Shown here in pieces: positions 52,274-55,579 of a stretch of DNA of 55,579 nucleotides. The stretch spans positions 1-55,579 of the forward strand of contig NZ_JAANOG010000013.1 in assembly GCF_019923745.1 (NCBI RefSeq). The letters run 5' to 3'. This DNA comes from Aquirufa aurantiipilula (GTDB lineage: Bacteria > Bacteroidota > Bacteroidia > Cytophagales > Spirosomataceae). The notes below the pieces were generated by a model, which was not told the DNA's origin, did no database searches, and worked only from the letters and a program-made list of their open reading frames with translations. Both the position numbers and the translations under genes were made by a program. Positions within the stretch are counted from its first letter, which is position 1, and each line of letters starts with the position of its first letter.

Positions 52274-52630
52274 CTACATCGCTTCCCCAAATGTCAGCAA
52301 ATTGTGATCCGGGTCAAGCAAAGAAAACTCTTTTTGCCCCCAAGGTTTTAATTCTAAAGACCCATTGGGATGAATTTTTACTTGATTATCCAATAAAGAT
52401 TGATAAAAACCGCTAATATCCTGAGTTCGGATGTATACCTGTCCATAATTTTCCAGAGGATTCAAGTCTTTGAACTCGAAAAAATGGAGTTGAATTCGAT
52501 CTTTTTGTATCATCAAATATCCCTCATAATCAACTTGCCCCACTTCTTGAAAGCCTAGCTGAAGAATATAATAATCCCTGGTAGCCTTTTTACTTCTCAT
52601 GGGTAATTTAGGATGGATATCGGTAAGCAT
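52274..52630 (-). CDS. VOC/glyoxalase-fold small protein
   Basis: The 118-residue protein shows the paired beta-alpha-beta-beta-beta pattern of the vicinal oxygen chelate fold: TRDYYILQLGFQEVGQVDYEGYLMIQKDRIQLHFFEF in the first half and VYIRTQDISGFYQSLLDN with PWGQKEFSLLDPDHNLLTFGE in the second, as patterns. The terminal D-P-D-x-N-L-L-x-F-x-E is typical of bleomycin-resistance-like VOC proteins. The natural ligand is unknown. ATG 52630 is preferred; a frame to 52729 overlaps the HMCES gene and does not look like the family. It lies 73 bp downstream of the HMCES gene. Confidence 0.82.
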   Translation of the reverse strand: MLTDIHPKLPMRSKKATRDYYILQLGFQEVGQVDYEGYLMIQKDRIQLHFFEFKDLNPLENYGQVYIRTQDISGFYQSLLDNQVKIHPNGSLELKPWGQKEFSLLDPDHNLLTFGEAM

Positions 52631-52703
52631 AAGATGAAGTTTAAAGGATTTTACAATGGCAAAATTGTGTGAATGAAGACGTGTTGGAGGAAAATGCGAA
52701 ATT

Positions 52704-53369
52704 TTATGCGAAAAGTTGAGTTTGCTCACCTAAATTTTTCACCTTTTGAGCCTGCATACTAGCGCTGTCAAAAGGCTTGAAAAAGGTTTTAATCTCCTCG
52801 CTAGACATAGGTGCTAACCAATTTCTTTCTTGATCAGCGGAAAGAATTAAGGGCATTCGTTTTTTTGTATTGTGTATCGTTTCCATTAGGTCATTGGCGG
52901 GAGTGGTAATGATGGAAAATGAAGGTTCTAGGTTTTTTGTTCTGGGATTATGCCAAATTGCATAGATTCCAGCCAAAGCGAATGGACCTTTTGTTTTTAG
53001 ATGAATGTGGTATTCAATTTTTTCTTTACCCACATGTTGCCATTCGTAGAATCCATCCACAAGCACGAGACAGCGTTGTTTTAAAATGGATGGTTCAAAG
53101 GATGCTTTCTCAAAAATACTTTCTGATTTAGCGTTTAAGGTATTTTTAGGTAATTCTTTGGCTTGCTCTTCATTGGCCCAGGCTGGAATCAGGCCCCAAG
53201 GAAATAATTGGATGAGTTCTGGTTTGGCTTGTGTAATGATGGGCAAGCCAGCTCGTGTGAAGCCTGATATTTTGCCCTTTTTTGCCAATGATTCTTCGTA
53301 TTTAGCTTGTGCTTTGAACCTAATTTCCAAGGCCTTATTGGAGCTGGTTTGGTCGGTGTAGTAGCACAT
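52704..53369 (-). CDS. HMCES/YedK-family SOS response-associated peptidase
   Basis: SRAP proteins crosslink to abasic sites in single-stranded DNA through Cys2 and protect them. The N-terminus MCYYT leaves Cys2 free after Met removal. Further conserved residues are in FYEWQ (catalytic Glu) and HNTKKRMPLIL (His of the active site), with IIPAWANE and TLNAKSESIFEKASF in between. The protein has 221 residues, standard for bacterial YedK. It lies near the SOS-like cassette, a sensible location for DNA damage tolerance. Heptamer repeats lie upstream of its start. Confidence 0.95.
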   Translation of the reverse strand: MCYYTDQTSSNKALEIRFKAQAKYEESLAKKGKISGFTRAGLPIITQAKPELIQLFPWGLIPAWANEEQAKELPKNTLNAKSESIFEKASFEPSILKQRCLVLVDGFYEWQHVGKEKIEYHIHLKTKGPFALAGIYAIWHNPRTKNLEPSFSIITTPANDLMETIHNTKKRMPLILSADQERNWLAPMSSEEIKTFFKPFDSASMQAQKVKNLGEQTQLFA

Positions 53370-53376
53370 TTGAGCA

Positions 53377-53410
53377 AATTATAAAGGATAAATGATGAAT
53401 GATAAATTGT
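53377..53410 (-). repeat. Heptamer array C upstream of the HMCES gene
   Basis: On the plus strand AAT recurs at 53377, 53391, 53398 and 53405 (degenerate AAG at 53384), giving a 7-bp period. The 23 bases 53388-53410 are complementary, with one mismatch, to 54831-54853 across the IS. Confidence 0.75.
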
Positions 53411-53439
53411 TTTTCAATTTAGTATCTTTTAGTTGTTAA

Positions 53440-53447
53440 TTCCAATT
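53440..53447. repeat. Target-site duplication of the IS256 element, left copy
   Basis: TTCCAATT, repeated directly at 54739-54746 beyond the right end of the element. An 8-bp duplication is normal for the IS256 family. Confidence 0.8.
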
Positions 53448-53455
53448 GGGAGTGC

Positions 53456-54682
53456 TCAATGAACTGTGTCATTGTTTAATAATCTATCTGCGAAGTAAAT
53501 ATTTAATTCGTTTCTAACCGTATTCCAACCAAACATTTTTCCTGACCATTTGGTATTAGCATTGATGGTAGCTAGGTAAATCTGTTTGATAATGGCATCC
53601 TCATTGGAAAATGCCCCCTTAGTTTTGGTTACTTTTCTTACCATCCGATGAAAGCTTTCAATGGGATTTGTCGTGTAGATAATCTTTTTGAGTGTGGCTG
53701 GATACTTGTAAAAATTCGATAGCCTATCCCAGTTATTTCGCCAACTTCGAAAGATTACGGGGTATTTTGCTCCCCATTTTTCTTCTGCTTGATTCAAATA
53801 ATGTAATCCAAGGTCTAATGAATTGGCTTGATATATTTTCTTTAAATCGGCAGTTAGCGCTCTTTGATCCTTCCAGCTCATGTATTTTAAACTATTGCGC
53901 ATTTGATGAACGATACAAAGCTGAACATCCGTATTGGGAAACATATCTTCAATAGCATCTCCAAAACCTTTCAGGTTATCAATACAAGCCACACAGATAT
54001 CATGCACACCTCTAGATTGAAGTTCGTTCAATATTTGACGCCAAAAGGCTGAACTTTCACTATCACCAAAATAGATACCGATCACTTCCTTTTGACCCTC
54101 TAAAGATACAGCAAGTATGGAGTAAATGGTTTTGGTCTTAACTATCCCGTTTTCCCTGACTTTAAAATACATCGCATCCAGCCAGATGACTGGATAAACA
54201 TTCTCTAAAGGCCTATTTTGCCACTCTTTGATCTCGGGGATGATTAGATTTGTAATCGCTGTTAAGGTGCCATCAGAGATGTCTACACCATACATATCAG
54301 ACAAATGTTTCTGTATATCTGAGTAGCTATTGCCCATACCAAACAAGCTGATAATTTGTTTGTCGATATCACTACTAATACTGGTCTGACGCTTTTCTAC
54401 CGTAAGAGGCTCGAAAGTGGCATTTCGGTCTCGTGGTGAGAAGATTTCAAAACCTCCTAAACTACTTTGAACGTTCTTCGAGATACGACCATTTCTACGA
54501 TTCTTTTCGGGTTTACGCGTTTGTTCAAGATGAGAATCTAGCTCTCCCTCAAGGGCGGCTTCTAGAATTTTTTTGATCAAAGGTGTGAATACCCCATCCT
54601 TGCCCGTGAAAGGCTTTTTTTGTTTTAATTGTTCTGCGGCTTGCTTGACAAAGGCCTCAAAATCAAATTTCTCTTTTTCCAT
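53456..54682 (-). CDS. IS256-family (Mutator-type) transposase
   Basis: The 408-residue DDE transposase contains the family landmarks: VIWLDAMYFKVRENG with the first Asp, GVHDICVACIDNLKGFGDAI with the second Asp, LCIVHQMRNSLKY (the C/D-x-H region), and TTNPIESFHRMVRKVTKTKGAFSNEDA with the final Glu. The ATG at 54682 gives MEKEKFDFEAF; an in-frame TTG at 54694 is also possible. The last codons (DTVH) run through the left terminal repeat, and the stop TGA at 53456-53458 lies 8 bp from the element's end. An internal copy of the repeat overlaps its promoter region. Confidence 0.97.
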   Translation of the reverse strand: MEKEKFDFEAFVKQAAEQLKQKKPFTGKDGVFTPLIKKILEAALEGELDSHLEQTRKPEKNRRNGRISKNVQSSLGGFEIFSPRDRNATFEPLTVEKRQTSISSDIDKQIISLFGMGNSYSDIQKHLSDMYGVDISDGTLTAITNLIIPEIKEWQNRPLENVYPVIWLDAMYFKVRENGIVKTKTIYSILAVSLEGQKEVIGIYFGDSESSAFWRQILNELQSRGVHDICVACIDNLKGFGDAIEDMFPNTDVQLCIVHQMRNSLKYMSWKDQRALTADLKKIYQANSLDLGLHYLNQAEEKWGAKYPVIFRSWRNNWDRLSNFYKYPATLKKIIYTTNPIESFHRMVRKVTKTKGAFSNEDAIIKQIYLATINANTKWSGKMFGWNTVRNELNIYFADRLLNNDTVH

Positions 54683-54686
54683 GGAT

Positions 54687-54721
54687 TGTGTCAATTATTA
54701 ATTAAGTTAGTAATTGACACA
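54687..54721. promoter_or_regulatory. Inverted repeat at the transposase start (internal TIR copy)
   Basis: TGTGTCAATTA (54687-54697) and TAATTGACACA (54711-54721) are perfect arms, 13 bp apart. The outer arm belongs to the right terminal repeat; the inner arm overlaps the start of the transposase gene. Transposase binding here could repress its own synthesis. Confidence 0.6.
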
Positions 54722-54738
54722 GTTTATTAAGCAGACTC

Positions 54739-54746
54739 TTCCAATT
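54739..54746. repeat. Target-site duplication of the IS256 element, right copy
   Basis: TTCCAATT, identical to 53440-53447. Confidence 0.8.
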
Positions 54747-54812
54747 GAAATATATCACTCTTTATTCTTTCATTTTTTAATGTTTCTTTCTATTCATATT
54801 TTTTATTTCACA

Positions 54813-54868
54813 ATTCACCATTAATCATTTACAATTTATCATTCAGCATTTATCATTTGCCATTCTTC
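54813..54868 (+). repeat. Heptamer array D upstream of msrB
   Basis: ATT recurs at 54813, 54820, 54827, 54834, 54841, 54848, 54855 and 54862, an exact 7-bp period over eight units (for example ATTTATC, ATTCAGC, ATTTGCC). It points toward msrB. Array C has the same sense relative to the HMCES gene. Confidence 0.85.
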
Positions 54869-54936
54869 AAAGACTACTTTGTCAGTATAATTGAAACAAT
54901 CTTCTTTTTTTCTCGTTATTTGTAAAAAAAACATTT

Positions 54937-55422
54937 ATGAAATCTCTATTTATTTCTTGCATCGTTTTTTTATGTTTTCAAGCTTGTGGTCAAAGACCCA
55001 AGGATGCTGCTCAAGCGAATATACCTATGAAAGATCTACCTCATTCAGAGGCCGAATGGAAGGCCAAATTAACTCCAGACGAATATTATATTTTACGTCA
55101 AAAAGGTACAGAGAGGCCTTTTACTGGGAAGTTTTTGATGCACAGCGAAAAAGGAGTGTATACCTGTAGAGGTTGTGGCGCTCATTTATTCTCTTCCAAT
55201 TCAAAATTTGATGCGCACTGTGGTTGGCCTAGTTTTGACAAAGAAATCAAAGCTGGAGTAATTAAAGAGACCGTGGATAATTCCTTAGGCATGCGTCGCA
55301 TAGAAATAACCTGTGGAAAATGTGGAGGGCATTTAGGGCACGTTTTCGACGATGGCCCCACCGAAACTGGTTTACGTTATTGTGTCAATTCGGTTTCTTT
55401 GAGCTTTGAAGCAAGCAAGTAG
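54937..55422 (+). CDS. msrB: Peptide-methionine (R)-S-oxide reductase, lipoprotein form
   Basis: MsrB reduces methionine-R-sulfoxide in damaged proteins. Catalytic Cys149 is in RYCVNS. The zinc site is formed by CRGCG and CGKCGGH. The 161-residue length includes an N-terminal lipoprotein-type signal (MKSLFISCIVFLCFQAC, cysteine at 17), so the enzyme should be attached to a membrane on the periplasmic side and repair exported proteins. The FQAC lipobox is slightly unusual, but relatives with a lipid anchor are known in Bacteroidota. A heptamer array starts 3 bp after its stop. The IS and array D are upstream. Confidence 0.94.
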   Translation: MKSLFISCIVFLCFQACGQRPKDAAQANIPMKDLPHSEAEWKAKLTPDEYYILRQKGTERPFTGKFLMHSEKGVYTCRGCGAHLFSSNSKFDAHCGWPSFDKEIKAGVIKETVDNSLGMRRIEITCGKCGGHLGHVFDDGPTETGLRYCVNSVSLSFEASK

Positions 55423-55425
55423 AGA

Positions 55426-55453
55426 ATTATAGATTATAGGTTATAGATTATAA
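55426..55453 (+). repeat. Heptamer array E after msrB
   Basis: TTATAG recurs at 55427, 55434 and 55441 with TTATAA at 55448, a 7-bp period in four units (ATTATAG, ATTATAG, GTTATAG, ATTATAA). It begins 3 bp after the msrB stop codon. Confidence 0.85.
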
Positions 55454-55455
55454 TT

Positions 55456-55579
55456 TGTCAATGCCTGAAATAGGTTGACCGTTTAAAAGTAAAATTTTAA
55501 ACTTAAAATCTATTAATTATGGCCAACAAAAAGTTGTATCTTCAAAGTGTGTCACAAAGACGTCTTCGTCATTTTAGTG
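55456..55579 (+). mobile_element. Probable left end of an IS3-like element, cut by window edge
   Basis: TGTCAATGCCTGAAATAGG starts at 55456 with the TG terminus usual in IS3-family elements and is followed by a palindrome GTTTAAAA/TTTTAAAC (55481-55502) and a reading frame at 55519. I recall similar ends (AATAGGTTGACCG) from Bacteroidota IS3 elements, but this is memory and not a search. The rest is outside the window. Confidence 0.45.
55519..55579 (+). CDS. Partial reading frame, perhaps IS3 OrfA
   Basis: The ATG at 55519 opens 20 codons (MANKKLYLQSVSQRRLRHFS) to the window end without a stop. The basic composition and the terminal HFS, which would fit an HFSEAFK-type start of a helix-turn-helix, point to an IS3-type OrfA. 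Only 20 residues are seen, so the assignment is a guess supported by the upstream end-like sequence. Confidence 0.4.
   Translation, partial: MANKKLYLQSVSQRRLRHFS

Larger units (their letters stand above)
53448..54738. mobile_element. IS256-family insertion sequence, complete (1291 bp)
   Basis: The element carries one transposase gene, 26-bp terminal inverted repeats (53448-53473 and 54713-54738, 20 of 26 matching, with an exact AACTGTGTCA core) and an 8-bp target duplication TTCCAATT. All parts are intact, so the insertion should be recent and possibly active. It landed in the intergenic region between the HMCES gene and msrB. Confidence 0.88.

Noticed and set aside
54891-55169. 92-codon frame overlapping msrB
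   Set aside because: Shifted frame within a well-supported MsrB gene.

Overview
The window looks like a chromosomal segment of a low-GC Bacteroidota bacterium, most likely a pigmented aquatic member of the Cytophagales. This placement is inferred from gene content, not from a database match. The supporting signs are a fused MurF-alanine racemase, a subtilisin-like protease with a type IX secretion sorting tail, a CarboxypepD_reg-type TonB-dependent receptor, a FabZ-independent acyl-ACP desaturase, lycopene cyclase, a YtxJ (bacillithiol-type) protein, missing Shine-Dalgarno sequences, and promoters of the TTTG-N20-TAnnTTTG type. I see no rRNA, tRNA or CRISPR array, although the first 300 bases carry a terminator from an upstream plus-strand transcript.

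Layout. 1-5.2 kb: tyrS, queA and a DUF1648-like membrane protein (minus strand), then a cobalamin adenosyltransferase and ilvE (plus). 5.2-9.9 kb, minus: a lipoprotein, a POTRA/beta-barrel outer-membrane protein, a long-chain acyl-CoA ligase and birA. 9.9-19.3 kb, plus: rsfS, ftsH, lpxH, a GH32 fructan hydrolase, an acyl-ACP desaturase, an RNA methyltransferase, a lysine-rich protein and an ABC exporter pair. 19.7-23.4 kb: a DUF4242 protein, a TRIC channel, an ArsC-like protein, fumC and an ArsR/YCII pair. 23.8-27.6 kb, minus: murF-alr and pgk. 27.7-29.9 kb, plus: a FAN1-like nuclease and hpf. 30-34.6 kb, minus: ytxJ, a porin-like protein, lipA, crtY and metK in tight order. 34.6-37.7 kb, plus: waaA, rsgA and a ROK sugar kinase. 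37.8-40.6 kb, minus: an acyltransferase-like membrane protein and the T9SS protease. 40.6-43.9 kb, plus: a heavy-metal (probably copper) handling operon.

The most interesting part is 44-55.5 kb. A self-cleaving S24 repressor (46179-46883) is divergent from a Y-family polymerase and a short DnaE-type error-prone polymerase. Between them lie two perfect palindromes sharing the half-site GTATYC, plus a weaker third. This is a LexA-independent SOS mutagenesis cassette by appearance, and the transcription elongation/repair factor Tex sits downstream of the repressor. The same region holds an HMCES/YedK DNA-crosslink protein, a lipoprotein MsrB, an intact IS256-family insertion with 8-bp target duplication, and the start of a second IS-like element.

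Unusual non-coding structure: degenerate arrays with an exact 7-bp period. TTAGNNN or TTATAGR-type heptamers start right after the stop codons of dnaE2, the SMP-30-like gene and msrB. ATTnnnn heptamers sit upstream of the HMCES gene and msrB, 22 of 23 bases identical in inverted orientation across the IS. These arrays, the repressor operators and a degenerate HYC_CC_PP-like protein in the metal operon are the best leads.
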